From positions 1 through 22,029 of the forward strand of contig CAJTOJ010000046.1 in assembly GCA_910577665.1 (NCBI GenBank): 22,029 bases of DNA. The letters run 5' to 3'. The position numbers and the translations under genes were made by a program. Of this stretch, positions 1-6,976 are shown piece after piece (within the stretch, counting starts at the first letter, position 1; each line of letters begins with the position of its first letter). Source of the stretch: an uncultured Acetatifactor sp. GTDB lineage: Bacteria > Bacillota > Clostridia > Lachnospirales > Lachnospiraceae. Below the pieces are notes generated by a model. That model did not search any database and had not been told where the DNA came from. It was given only the letters and a program-made list of their open reading frames with translations.

Positions 1-351
1 AGCCCAAGAGAAGCAAGCGTCAGAAATGCCGCTGACAGGTTTATAAGCCACCACCCTGGCAGAAAGCAGAGTCAGGAAGCGCTGCCAGTTGTACCTTGGC
101 TCATTTAAGAACCGGTAATACGTGTTCTTGGAGAATGCCATGTCCTGCTTCTTGGAGTTCAGGAAATGGAACAGGTTGCAGTTCTGGAATACCAGCAGCA
201 GGAGGAACTGGAAGATTTCATATACAGAGCCGCCTTTCTTCTTGCGGATGTTGGATTTTTTCAGGAGCCTGCATATACCAAGCTCCCTGATGGCATCTCC
301 AAACCTGCACTGAATTTCAGGGTTGTTATTTCCGTCAGTATGGTTTATCAT
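1..351 (-). mobile_element. IS4-type transposase, N-terminal 117 codons (runs off the left edge)
   Basis: An open frame on the minus strand runs from an ATG at 349-351 to the window edge. The protein begins MINHTDGNNNPEIQCRFGDA and continues with a basic stretch (LKKSNIRKKKGG) and a hydrophobic helix (YEIFQFLLLLVFQ), followed by an SKNTYYRFLNEPRYNW segment. I recognise this as the N-terminal region of DDE transposases of the IS4 superfamily that are common in Lachnospiraceae. The catalytic DDE residues would lie beyond the left edge, so intactness cannot be judged. A TATAAT-like box on the minus strand (397-402) could belong to its promoter. The right terminal repeat of the element must lie between about 403 and 510, but I cannot pin it down without the left end. 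Family assignment is from memory of sequence style, not from a search. Confidence 0.7.
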
Positions 352-429
352 AAGATTGGCACCTTTCTTAGGTATTTTTTTGATTTCGCTAATCTTATTA
401 TACCAGAGAACAGGTGCTTTTTGTTGTCA

Positions 430-852
430 ATGTACAAATATATTTGCATCCAAAGCCAGAAATTTAAAGGTTTTCAGCTGGTTTGGAGTGTGGGAAGTTT
501 GAGTTACATAGGAGATGAAATCGGGAAAACGGTATATATGGAAGACATCCCTCAGGAAACCGTGAGAATTCGGAGACTATATACGCCAGAAGGAGAATTT
601 GTGGCTTCAGTTGACAAGGCTTCATTGTCCATAGGGAAGAAAAAAGGCGAGGTGGACGTGGTTCTGGATGACTCCTCCGTCAGCAGGATGCACGCCAGGA
701 TAGTCCGGGAAAAGGAGGACTATTATCTGGAAGACTTAAATGCCACCAATGGAACGTTTAAAAATGGTCTGCGGATGCAACCCTATGAAAAGCGGAAACT
801 GGAGCCGGGGGATGAGATTAAGTGTGGGAGGGTTATCTTGATATTCCGATAG
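430..852 (+). CDS. FHA-domain protein, 3' fragment (5' part lost at an IS junction)
   Basis: The open frame contains a complete-looking forkhead-associated domain in its last 100 codons. Recognisable FHA features are the strand LSIGKKKGEVDVVLDD, the SVSRMHARI motif (SRxH) and LEDLNATNGTFKNG (NGT turn), ending in RVILIFR. FHA domains bind phosphothreonine peptides and usually sit in Ser/Thr kinase signalling or secretion complexes. In related Clostridia such a domain often forms the C-terminus of a longer membrane-associated protein of the DUF6382 type. Here the frame upstream of about 480 reads through the IS end and antisense to the transposase, so it is not native. No ATG with a good RBS precedes the domain; the in-frame candidates are ATG 430, GTG 490, TTG 499 and ATG 538. 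I read it as a 5'-truncated gene; 430 is simply the first ATG outside the transposase. A terminator follows at 912. Confidence 0.6.
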   Translation: MYKYICIQSQKFKGFQLVWSVGSLSYIGDEIGKTVYMEDIPQETVRIRRLYTPEGEFVASVDKASLSIGKKKGEVDVVLDDSSVSRMHARIVREKEDYYLEDLNATNGTFKNGLRMQPYEKRKLEPGDEIKCGRVILIFR

Positions 853-911
853 TAAAGACATGATAACAACATACTTGGTACGATTGATTGTGTAGATTGC
901 ATACGAAAGCA

Positions 912-938
912 CCTCCAGGAAAAACTGGAGGTTTTGTT
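912..938 (+). terminator. Rho-independent terminator after the FHA gene
   Basis: A perfect 7-bp stem, CCTCCAG (912-918) and CTGGAGG (925-931), encloses a six-base loop. It is followed by TTTTGTT on the plus strand. It lies 60 nt after the FHA stop codon and fits as its terminator. Confidence 0.75.
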
Positions 939-1083
939 CCCGCGGGCAATGTGTCTATTGAAGTCCTTGCCGATGTGAACTATCGGCTTGGACTGTCCGC
1001 GGATGTTTTGTTTTATTCGGATATGCCGCAACTGGAACAGCAGACAAAACAACTGCTGTAGCATCTAAACATGTATCAAATAT
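939..1083. other. Gap with a short unassigned coding remnant
   Basis: Between the terminator and the end of the minus-strand operon, a plus-strand frame of about 38 codons ends in VLFYSDMPQLEQQTKQLL and a TAG at 1060. It has no start codon or RBS. Its amino-acid composition looks protein-like, so it may be the tail of a lost gene, but I do not recognise it. Confidence 0.25.
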
Positions 1084-1086
1084 CAA

Positions 1087-1764
1087 TCATATTTTTCTTA
1101 GTGTATTGTATTTCAGTCCCTTAGAAAAATAATGGCTCACCCATACAAACAAAGCCATTACTGCCATATAATCTGCCAGAAAGAAAATCAACGGTTCCTC
1201 AAAATCGAAAAACACATATTGATTTTGTAAGAACATATAATGCCCGATTTCCCGCCGTATGAAAGCATATACGCCATACCCGGCAACAAGGGCGGCAATC
1301 CCACGAAGCATTCATCTTCCGCCGATAGGGAGCTCTTTTACAATACACCTTGCCATCCCCATCATCATTCCCCAATGAATACCAAGATGAAGTGACATCA
1401 ATACAAATCCGCAATAGGCGGAAACCATGTGAATCTCTCTGGCAAAAGCACCACCGCCTTTGATTGGCAGAAATGACAATACGTGTTTCGAAAGAATTAC
1501 CCCACCATACATGGAACCGGCCATTGTAAGAAGGATTCCAATAACAAGAACAGTCTGCCAGATGCGTAGTGGTGTATACGTCCCTTTGAAAACACTCCGG
1601 CTCCATTTCCGGTTTAAAATATGGTGAATGATGAAAAGAACGAACATCCCGATTCCAAGCCACTCATGGACTGCTTCACCAATCAGTTCATAGGTCAACA
1701 GAAACAGCAGCATGACTGTCATTCCAATATCCACTAGTATTTTCAAAATTGCTTTATGTTTCAC
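1087..1764 (-). pseudogene. DUF4405-like membrane protein, split by one in-frame TGA
   Basis: Two consecutive open stretches on the minus strand share one frame. The first starts at a GTG (1764) and gives about 150 residues with three or four membrane helices. Helix-associated histidines (EAVHEWLG, FIIHHILNRKW, EIHMVSAYCG, LHLGIHWG) resemble the b-type cytochrome-like DUF4405 family. It stops at a TGA (1312-1314), and the next codon is ATG, continuing MLRGIAALVAGYGVYAFIRR with two further helices to a stop at 1087. Family members are single proteins of about 220 residues, matching the sum of both parts. A TGG-to-TGA change would explain the break. Re-initiation at the adjacent ATG is possible, so both halves may still be made. 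It is the last gene of the minus-strand redox operon. Confidence 0.75.
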
Positions 1765-1785
1765 GTTGCCCGCCCCTATGACAAT

Positions 1786-2526
1786 TTACTGAATGAACCC
1801 TTTTTCTGTCAGCCATTCGATAATATCAGATTCCGAATCCTGGATCACATTGCGTGAAATGGAAAGGCCATCTGTAACCACATCTGCGTCCGGCTCCATA
1901 TCTTTGATCGTGCTGATTGCGTCAGAAAAACCGCTCCCGCCGGATGTGACAAAAGGAACCACTGTTTTCCCTGCCAGATCATACTGGTCAAGAAAACTGT
2001 ACATGATCATCGGCATATCATAATACCAGTTAGGGAATCCAAAAAATATGGTATCATAGTGTCCTATATTCTCCACAGTTCCTGCAATTTTAGGCCGGAA
2101 ATTCTCTGACTGCTCTTTCTGTGCAATATCCTCAAGCTCGGAATGATCCGGCGGATATGGTGTAACCGGCTCAATCCGGAAAATATCCGCCCCCGTATTT
2201 TCTGCAATGATATATGCGACATACTGGGTATTTCCCAAAACCTCACCGTCAATCACAACGGTGCTGAGTTCTTCCTCCCTCGACATATTCTTAGGCTCCG
2301 TAGTTTCCGGCATGGAAAAATATACAACCAGATTTTTTGCTGTAGAATTAAAACCCATATTTTCAGAATCTCCCGTTTCGATTGAAGATGTCGTTTTTGT
2401 ATTTTCCTCCGATTGCTGCTTACCTGATCCGGCAGCAGGATGACTGACGGAGGGAGAAGTCCCACAACCACTGAGCATAACGGCCGCAAGCAGCAAAGAC
2501 AAACATAAAACAAATATTATTTTCAC
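1786..2526 (-). CDS. Flavodoxin-like lipoprotein
   Basis: The protein starts with a lipoprotein signal peptide (MKIIFVLCLSLLLAAVMLSG, then Cys21 in an LSGC lipobox), so it should be anchored on the outer face of the membrane. A Ser/Thr/Glu-rich linker of about 40 residues follows. The flavodoxin-fold domain begins at KNLVVYFSMPETTEP, and GHYDTIFFGFPNWYYDMPM and VVPFVTSGGSGFSDA are the typical FMN-contacting loops of the flavodoxin_4 type. It probably carries FMN and moves electrons or reduces quinone-like substrates. Start choice: an ATG two codons upstream touches the GGAGG, whereas the GTG at 2524-2526 lies 7 nt from it, so I prefer GTG. The neighbouring membrane protein, alcohol dehydrogenase and hydrolase suggest a stress-responsive redox operon. 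The physiological substrate is unknown. Confidence 0.85.
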   Translation of the reverse strand: MKIIFVLCLSLLLAAVMLSGCGTSPSVSHPAAGSGKQQSEENTKTTSSIETGDSENMGFNSTAKNLVVYFSMPETTEPKNMSREEELSTVVIDGEVLGNTQYVAYIIAENTGADIFRIEPVTPYPPDHSELEDIAQKEQSENFRPKIAGTVENIGHYDTIFFGFPNWYYDMPMIMYSFLDQYDLAGKTVVPFVTSGGSGFSDAISTIKDMEPDADVVTDGLSISRNVIQDSESDIIEWLTEKGFIQ

Positions 2527-2578
2527 TGTCATTCCTCCAAATTTTCACTTACTTTATGCCCGGCACCACAATACCTCA

Positions 2579-2998
2579 TCAAAAGCGGGATGCCCTGGCA
2601 TACGGCATCCAGAAATCTAGTTCCGCCTGCCGGGCGCTCTCACTTTGAATAGATTTATAAAGGTCGGTAGCTACATTGCCCGGTGAAATGATCGTGGATT
2701 TGATGTTATGCATCCTGTGTTCCTGGCGCAGCCCTTCCATAATTGCCCGCACTGCGAACTTTGTTCCGCAATACACGGTGGAATTTACATAAACATGATG
2801 TCCCAGCACAGAATCGGTCGCAATAATATGTCCGCTGTGTTGTTTTACCATGACAGGCAAAACAGCAGAAATCCCATTCAATACTCCCATCACGTTGATA
2901 TCCAGCAGCCATCGCAATTCATTTCTCCTGCCCTCAATTAACGGAGCTGTAGCATAATGTCCGCATTATTGTACAGTACATCCACCCGGCCATACGCT
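2579..2998 (-). pseudogene. Short-chain dehydrogenase/reductase, frameshifted and truncated at both ends
   Basis: The minus strand carries the middle of a classical SDR. One frame reads QAYGRVDVLYNNADIM (the NNAG motif, here with Asp for Gly). The next frame reads TAPLIEGRRNELRWLLDINV, then VMGVLNGISAVLPVM, and the catalytic Ser-Tyr-Lys region appears as TDSVLGHHV...STVYCGTKFAVRA (YxxxK intact). The two pieces join if one C is restored near 2952 (ATG CCT ACA instead of ATGCTACA), so a 1-nt deletion is likely. The N-terminal Rossmann TGxxxGIG half is missing; the fragment begins directly after the dehydrogenase stop at 3014. The C-terminal end (FWMPYARASRF) does not look native either. It is very probably non-functional and is a relic of an NAD(P)-dependent oxidoreductase from the same operon. 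Confidence 0.75.
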
Positions 2999-3013
2999 TG
3001 TTATACGGGCTTT

Positions 3014-4180
3014 TTATAAGCTGTTCTTTAAAATCTCCCGGATTTCATCTTTGTCTGGCACCTTATAGCCGCCATCCATGATCAGTGTGCTTTCAACAAT
3101 TCCCGGAAGCATCTCCTCTGTTACCCCAAGCTCTTTCAGATGCATCGTAAGACCCAGTTCATTCATATAAACTTCCATTTTTTTCAAGCCTTCCGCTGCA
3201 ATCTGTTCATCACTTTTTCCTTCCGAATCTACATCCCATACGTTCATGGCAAATCTCTTGAACTTTGCCAGCCCAAACGGGCAGACAAAGCGGTAATAGG
3301 CCATGGATACCGCTGCGAGGGTCATGCCGTGGGTCGCGTCCGTATGCGCCGCAACCGCCTGCCCCAGCATATGCACCATCCAGTCTGTGGATTTTCCTTT
3401 TGCCACCAGGGTATTTAACGCCCATGTGGCAATCCACATGATGTTGCTTCTTGCTTCGTAATCTGTAGGGTTCTTCACCGCGATCCTGCTGGAATGGATC
3501 AAAGACCGCAGCAGACCTTCCATGAGATAATCAGAAGTATTGTCGTCCTCCCCGGAGAAATATTGCTCCGTAATATGGTTCATAATGTCATAGATTCCCG
3601 CAACCATCTGATACTGGGGCAGCGTGTAGGTATATACCGGGTTTAAGATGGAAAATTTCGGATATACCCTCTCATCAAATACATGACCAATCTTCAGTTT
3701 CTGCTCATGGTTCGTTATAACTGCACCGCCGTTCATTTCAGAGCCCGTACCAACCATTGTTAGGACACATCCCACCGGGATGATCTTATTGTCTACATCT
3801 TTCATTTGAAGATAATATTTTTCCCATGGATCTTCCATGCAGTATGCAGATACAGAGACCGCTTTTGCATAGTCGCAGACAGAACCGCCCCCAACCGCAA
3901 GGATCAAGTCCGCCTTGCTCTCTCTGGCAATCTTACAGCCTTCCTGCAGTTTCTGCACCGTTGGATTTGGCATGACGCCTGCATCTTCCAACACATTTTT
4001 TCCATTTGCCTTCAAAATCTCCATGACTTTATCATATATACCATTCTTTTTGATCGACCTGCCACCATACACAAGCTGTACATTCTGTCCATACTTAGGC
4101 AGTTCTTCATTCAGGCTGGCAAGGGAATCCTCGCCAAAATAAAGCTTCGTCGGGTTGCAATACATAAAATTTCCTAACAT
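3014..4180 (-). CDS. Iron-containing alcohol dehydrogenase
   Basis: This 388-residue protein is full length for the Fe-ADH family (YqhD/butanol dehydrogenase type). It catalyses NAD(P)H-dependent interconversion of aldehydes and alcohols in the cytoplasm. The N-terminal dinucleotide domain has ILAVGGGSVCDYAKA (GGGS at 97-100) and MVGTGSEMN (144-149). The metal site is complete by position: Asp198 and His202 in AGIYDIMNHITEQYF, His270 in DWMVHMLGQ and His284 in TDATHGMTLA. The start ATG follows a strong GAGGAGG six bases upstream. It sits between the SDR fragment and the alpha/beta hydrolase on the same strand and is the best preserved enzyme of the operon. It may detoxify reactive aldehydes or act in fermentation; the substrate cannot be read from sequence. 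Confidence 0.92.
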   Translation of the reverse strand: MLGNFMYCNPTKLYFGEDSLASLNEELPKYGQNVQLVYGGRSIKKNGIYDKVMEILKANGKNVLEDAGVMPNPTVQKLQEGCKIARESKADLILAVGGGSVCDYAKAVSVSAYCMEDPWEKYYLQMKDVDNKIIPVGCVLTMVGTGSEMNGGAVITNHEQKLKIGHVFDERVYPKFSILNPVYTYTLPQYQMVAGIYDIMNHITEQYFSGEDDNTSDYLMEGLLRSLIHSSRIAVKNPTDYEARSNIMWIATWALNTLVAKGKSTDWMVHMLGQAVAAHTDATHGMTLAAVSMAYYRFVCPFGLAKFKRFAMNVWDVDSEGKSDEQIAAEGLKKMEVYMNELGLTMHLKELGVTEEMLPGIVESTLIMDGGYKVPDKDEIREILKNSL

Positions 4181-4218
4181 TGTCTTCCTCCTCGTATTTT
4201 AAGCCTATAAATGTCGTC

Positions 4219-5214
4219 TCATATTTTTCGAAAAAACTGCTCCAGCTTATTGAACGGGATGGCGTCCTTTCCGCCGCCGTCATACAGATCCGTATGGACT
4301 GCATCCGGGATGATCAGCAGCTCCTTATTGTCTGCATAAGGGTTATCCTTCACCATTGCGGCATAAGCATCGCGGCTGAAATAACAGGAATGCGCCTTCT
4401 CCCCGTGCATGATAAGGGCTGCACTGCGAATCTCATTGCTGTACTGCAGGATGGGCTGGTTCATAAAGGACATGCAGCCGATCACATTCCAGCCGCCGTT
4501 TGAGTTCAGGGAACGTTTATGATAGCCTCGGTCTGTTTTATAGTAATCATGATAATCCGCCACGAAGAAAGGCGCATCCTCTGGAAGCGGATCGACAACC
4601 CCGCCGCCCAGCGCATAGCTGCCGTTTTTATAATCCACCATCCTCTGGGCGTTCATGGACTCTTTCTTTGCATATCGCGCATCCGCAGAGTCCTCTTCAT
4701 CAAAGTACCTGTTGGCATTGACGCGGGTCATATCATACATGGTGGACGCAGCCGTTGCCTTAATGCGGGTATCCAGCGCTGCAGCGTTGAGTGCCAGACC
4801 GCCCCAGCCACAGATTCCGATAATTCCGATACGTTCAGGGTCAACATTCTCCTGTACGGAAAGAAAATCCACAGCCGCCTGAAAATCCTCTGTATTAATG
4901 TCTGGTGAAGCCATGTACCTGGGTGTGCCACCGCTTTCACCAGTGAAGGAAGGATCAAATGCCATAGTGAGGAAACCACGCTCCGCCATAGTCTGTGCAT
5001 ACAGTCCGGATGCCTGCTCCTTTACCGCGCCAAAAGGTCCGCATACCGCAATCGCAGCCAGCTTCCCTTCCGCTCCTTTCGGCGCATAAAGATCTGCCGC
5101 CAGCGTGATTCCGTAACGGTTAGGAAATGTCACCTTGCGATGGTTCACCTTTTCACTTTTCGGGAATGTCTTATCCCATTCCTTTGTTAATTCCAGTTTT
5201 ATTATATTTTCCAT
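4219..5214 (-). CDS. Alpha/beta hydrolase with Cys nucleophile (dienelactone hydrolase-like)
   Basis: The fold is shown by the strand LAADLYAPKG, an oxyanion-type turn AIAVCGPFGAVKEQ, MAFDPSFTGESGG, the nucleophile elbow IGIIGICGWGGLA with Cys135 in place of Ser, and a late catalytic His in IIPDAVHTDLYD. A Cys nucleophile is known from dienelactone hydrolases and some related hydrolases of about 330 residues, matching the length here (331). It probably cleaves an ester, lactone or thioester in the cytoplasm. A longer frame to 5277 exists, but the ATG at 5212-5214 (MENIIKLELTKEWDKTFPKS) has a GAGAGG upstream and matches where family members begin. The longer version would overlap the neighbouring 68-residue gene. 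It lies 38 nt ahead of the alcohol dehydrogenase and is likely co-transcribed. Confidence 0.85.
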   Translation of the reverse strand: MENIIKLELTKEWDKTFPKSEKVNHRKVTFPNRYGITLAADLYAPKGAEGKLAAIAVCGPFGAVKEQASGLYAQTMAERGFLTMAFDPSFTGESGGTPRYMASPDINTEDFQAAVDFLSVQENVDPERIGIIGICGWGGLALNAAALDTRIKATAASTMYDMTRVNANRYFDEEDSADARYAKKESMNAQRMVDYKNGSYALGGGVVDPLPEDAPFFVADYHDYYKTDRGYHKRSLNSNGGWNVIGCMSFMNQPILQYSNEIRSAALIMHGEKAHSCYFSRDAYAAMVKDNPYADNKELLIIPDAVHTDLYDGGGKDAIPFNKLEQFFRKI

Positions 5215-5246
5215 TTTGTAATGCCTCTCTTTCTTTTTTGTTATTT

Positions 5247-5453
5247 TTAATGATTGCTTCCCTTTTCCATCTGCCATACTAAAAAGTCAAGACAGTCAAC
5301 CCTTTCCTGACTTTCATGCAGGCTGTCCATTAGGCCGCAGCGATGTTTCCGCAGTGTTTTAATCGCATCCTGGACATGACCGTTACCATACAGTCTGCAA
5401 ACCTTCTCAATGGTCTGGGCGCTACAGCCTGCATCCTCTAGATTTTGAACCAA
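5247..5453 (-). CDS. Small Cys-containing protein of unknown function, first gene of the redox operon
   Basis: The 68-residue protein (VQNLEDAGCSAQTIEKVCRL...DAIKTLRKHRCGLMDSLHES...VDCLDFLVWQMEK) is helical and has four Cys residues. I recall similar small proteins beside LysR-type regulators and redox genes in gut Firmicutes, but I know no function for them. The start is problematic. The frame opens at a TTG (5451-5453), about 16 nt from the GGGAGG (5470-5475), which is too far. In-frame codons before it read CAT ACG GAT GAT, where a family-like ATG ACG GAT GAT would be expected. A lost G in the original ATG would explain this, so translation may be impaired. A minus-strand promoter lies just upstream. 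Confidence 0.6.
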   Translation of the reverse strand: MVQNLEDAGCSAQTIEKVCRLYGNGHVQDAIKTLRKHRCGLMDSLHESQERVDCLDFLVWQMEKGSNH

Positions 5454-5491
5454 ATCATCCGTATGACCGCCTCCCTTCCTGCTATGTCTGT

Positions 5492-5521
5492 ATTATATCT
5501 CCTTGACTTTTATTTTGCTAA
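5492..5521 (-). promoter_or_regulatory. Promoter of the minus-strand redox operon
   Basis: On the minus strand, TTAGCA (5516-5521) and TATAAT (5492-5497) are 18 bp apart. They lie just upstream of the GGGAGG of the small Cys-protein gene. The -35 box neighbours the 22-bp palindrome that overlaps the divergent promoter, so both directions could be controlled from one operator. Confidence 0.5.
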
Positions 5522-5531
5522 TGGCTATAAT
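5503..5531 (+). promoter_or_regulatory. Divergent promoter of the lost LysR-type regulator
   Basis: TTGACT (5503-5508) and a perfect TATAAT (5526-5531) have a 17-bp spacer on the plus strand. They are followed by a palindrome, a strong RBS and a six-codon open frame. Confidence 0.7.
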
Positions 5532-5550
5532 TTATATCATGATATAAATT
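5529..5550. promoter_or_regulatory. 22-bp perfect palindromic operator
   Basis: The half-site AATTTATATCA is followed by its exact reverse complement. The palindrome begins inside the -10 box of the plus-strand promoter and lies close to the -35 box of the minus-strand promoter. An AT-rich dyad between a LysR-type gene and its divergent target operon is the usual position for LysR-type autoregulation. The regulator itself is no longer encoded here. Confidence 0.6.
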
Positions 5551-5574
5551 TTTGGAATAACATAGGAGGGCAAT

Positions 5575-5595
5575 ATGGAGCTGCGAACTATGTGA
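5575..5595 (+). pseudogene. LysR-type regulator stub (six codons left)
   Basis: A strong AGGAGGG (5564-5570) precedes ATG GAG CTG CGA ACT ATG and then TGA. MELRTM is the usual opening of LysR-type regulators (MELRTLRYF and similar). The position, divergent from a redox operon with a palindrome between, also fits. The rest of the gene is missing; from about 5600 the sequence becomes the broken end of an ECF transporter ATPase in the opposite orientation. The identity rests on six residues plus context, so it is an inference. Confidence 0.5.
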
Positions 5596-5664
5596 ATATT
5601 ATACCCCCTTGGGAGCCACCAGTTTCCCGCTTGAAGAGCCATCCGGAAATGGTATTTTCCACCT

Positions 5665-6765
5665 TCAGATCCGTTGTTTTTGCCCGTCCGATAATGTCAT
5701 CGGGTGCCGGTCTTTGAACGGAAGCAGATTAAGCCGCTCTAACATCCGCTCTGCTTTGCCGGAGTCCGGTTCTGCCATACTGATAAGCATTTCTTCTTCG
5801 TTGCTTTCTGTAAACAACTGGTGGTTCACATCCTGCATAACCATATAGCACGTGGAAAGTCGCTTCTTTTTATCATATCGTTTTCTGTTTATCTTCACAA
5901 TGTCTTTGCAATGTTTCTCTAATCCACAGAGACATCGGGCAAAGGTTGATTTTCCTTCGCCATTATGTCCTACCACAGCAGCCACAACCTCATGTGGCAG
6001 AACGAGAGAATTGATATGCAGGGTATCATACTGTTTCGTATCCATTTGCTGTTTGGCAGACAAAGCAAGCGCTTCTGCCGCCTGATAATCCTTTTGGATT
6101 TTTCCATCTTTCAAATATAATACTCGGTCAATCAGATCATGCAAATAATAAATCCGATGTTCTGCAATGACAACCGTTTTTCCCTGCTGTTTCCAAAACT
6201 GAATCATACAACGAAGATCTTCCGTGGAGGACATATCCAGGTTAGAGGACGGCTCATCTAAAACCATAATCGGCGGATTGCTTATCGATACCGAAACGCA
6301 GGCAATCTTTTGTTTTTCCCCGCCTGACATGGAAAAAATATTTTTCCCCAACAAGCCGTTCAAGTCAAACTGCTCTGAGGTGGATAGGATACGGTCTACA
6401 ATTTCCTTTTCCGGTATTCCTTGATTTTCACAGCCAAAGGCCAGCTCGCTTGTAGAGTCTACTGTAAAAAATTGTGTACGGGGATTTTGAAATACGCTCC
6501 CTACATATTTTGCCGTTTCATAAAGCGGGAGTTTCGTGATATTGGCGCTGTTCAGCAATACTTTGCCTGTTAAGTCTCACTCGTAATAAAGGGGTATCAG
6601 TCCGTTTATCAAGCGTGTCAAGGTGGTTTTTCCGCAGCCAGATTGTCCGCATAAAAGGATGATTTGCCCATCCGGGATTGTAAGATTGATGTTCTCCAAC
6701 CCTTCGGCGTCTGTTCATACGGAATAACAAAAAATGATGTTGCGAAGCTCTATCGCAGAAACCAC
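5665..6765 (-). pseudogene. ECF transporter ATPase (two fused ATP-binding domains), two nonsense codons and truncated
   Basis: The frame carries a first ATPase domain with Walker A GQSGCGKTT, Q-loop VFQNPR, signature SMSGGEKQK, Walker B IMVLDEPSSNLD and H-loop VIAEHR. A second domain follows with Walker A GHNGEGKST and signature LSDGQKQR (Asp for the usual Gly). Such double-domain proteins power energy-coupling-factor uptake of vitamins or related small molecules. Lesions: in-frame TGA at 6715-6717 and 6577-6579 (the latter fits GGA to TGA within YYEGDLTG), and the gene breaks off after QKQRI before the second Walker B. Where an ATG would be expected 8 nt after GGAGGTGG, the codon is ATA. The longest uninterrupted piece (5665-6558) lacks the first Walker A. 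It overlaps nothing functional and is clearly decayed. Confidence 0.85.
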
Positions 6766-6768
6766 CTC

Positions 6769-6927
6769 CTATCCAAGAAAAAAGACCACCCAACAAGGGA
6801 TTGATAATAAGAAAAAGAATACGTCCAGCAAGCCAAAACCAATATTGCAGATATTTGTTCTCTTTCTATTGCAAAAATAGGGGAAGAACTATCAGCGGTG
6901 GCGCTAACCCGTGGGCTTGGCGTATTG
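6769..6927 (-). pseudogene. ECF transporter T component, C-terminal remnant with an inverted segment
   Basis: Directly upstream of the ATPase on the same strand, a frame reads RKRTNICNIGFGLLDVFFFL and ends WVVFFLG, with its TAG at 6769-6771 touching the ATPase RBS. That is the expected T-component/ATPase gene order. The peptide that should precede it in the T component (SIAKIGEELSAVALTRGLG) is found next to it but on the plus strand (about 6873-6927). A short inversion inside the dying gene would explain this. All earlier parts of the gene are gone. The family assignment comes from these two motifs only. Confidence 0.5.
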
Positions 6928-6948
6928 CTTTTTGCGCTCATTTTTGAA
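6928..6948 (-). pseudogene. N-terminal stub, possibly a TetR-type regulator
   Basis: On the minus strand a GGAGGA box is followed by ATG AGC GCA AAA AGC AAT AC, after which the sequence passes into the inverted T-component piece. MSAKSNT after a palindromic operator would fit the start of a TetR-type repressor, which often heads ECF transporter operons. Seven codons are too few for certainty. Confidence 0.3.
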
Positions 6949-6960
6949 TCCTCCATCATC

Positions 6961-6976
6961 GTTAGTTTACACTAAC
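6961..6976. promoter_or_regulatory. 16-bp near-palindrome, probable repressor operator
   Basis: GTTAGTTTACACTAAC pairs at 7 of its 8 symmetric positions. It lies just upstream of the RBS of the minus-strand stub, where a TetR-type repressor would bind to control the decayed ECF operon. Confidence 0.55.

Noticed and set aside
166..429. Extension of the FHA frame upstream to 166
   Set aside because: It runs antisense to a well-recognised transposase and lacks an RBS; the openness is incidental.
1793..2443. Plus-strand open frames opposite the flavodoxin gene
   Set aside because: Shadows of the real minus-strand gene, with no RBS or domain.
5596..5664. Riboswitch-like GGGAAACTGGTGG stretch on the minus strand
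   Set aside because: It does not match the conserved core of the cobalamin or other riboswitches I know; it is more likely junction debris.
1312..6717. TGA read as tryptophan or selenocysteine
   Set aside because: The TGA codons lie in genes with other damage, no SECIS-like hairpin was apparent, and intact genes in the window end normally with TGA.
6811..6975. A plus-strand T-component frame reading through to VLLFALIFESSIIVSLH
   Set aside because: Only the GEELSAVALTRGLG part looks genuine. The flanking residues overlap minus-strand T-component and stub sequences that fit the gene order better.
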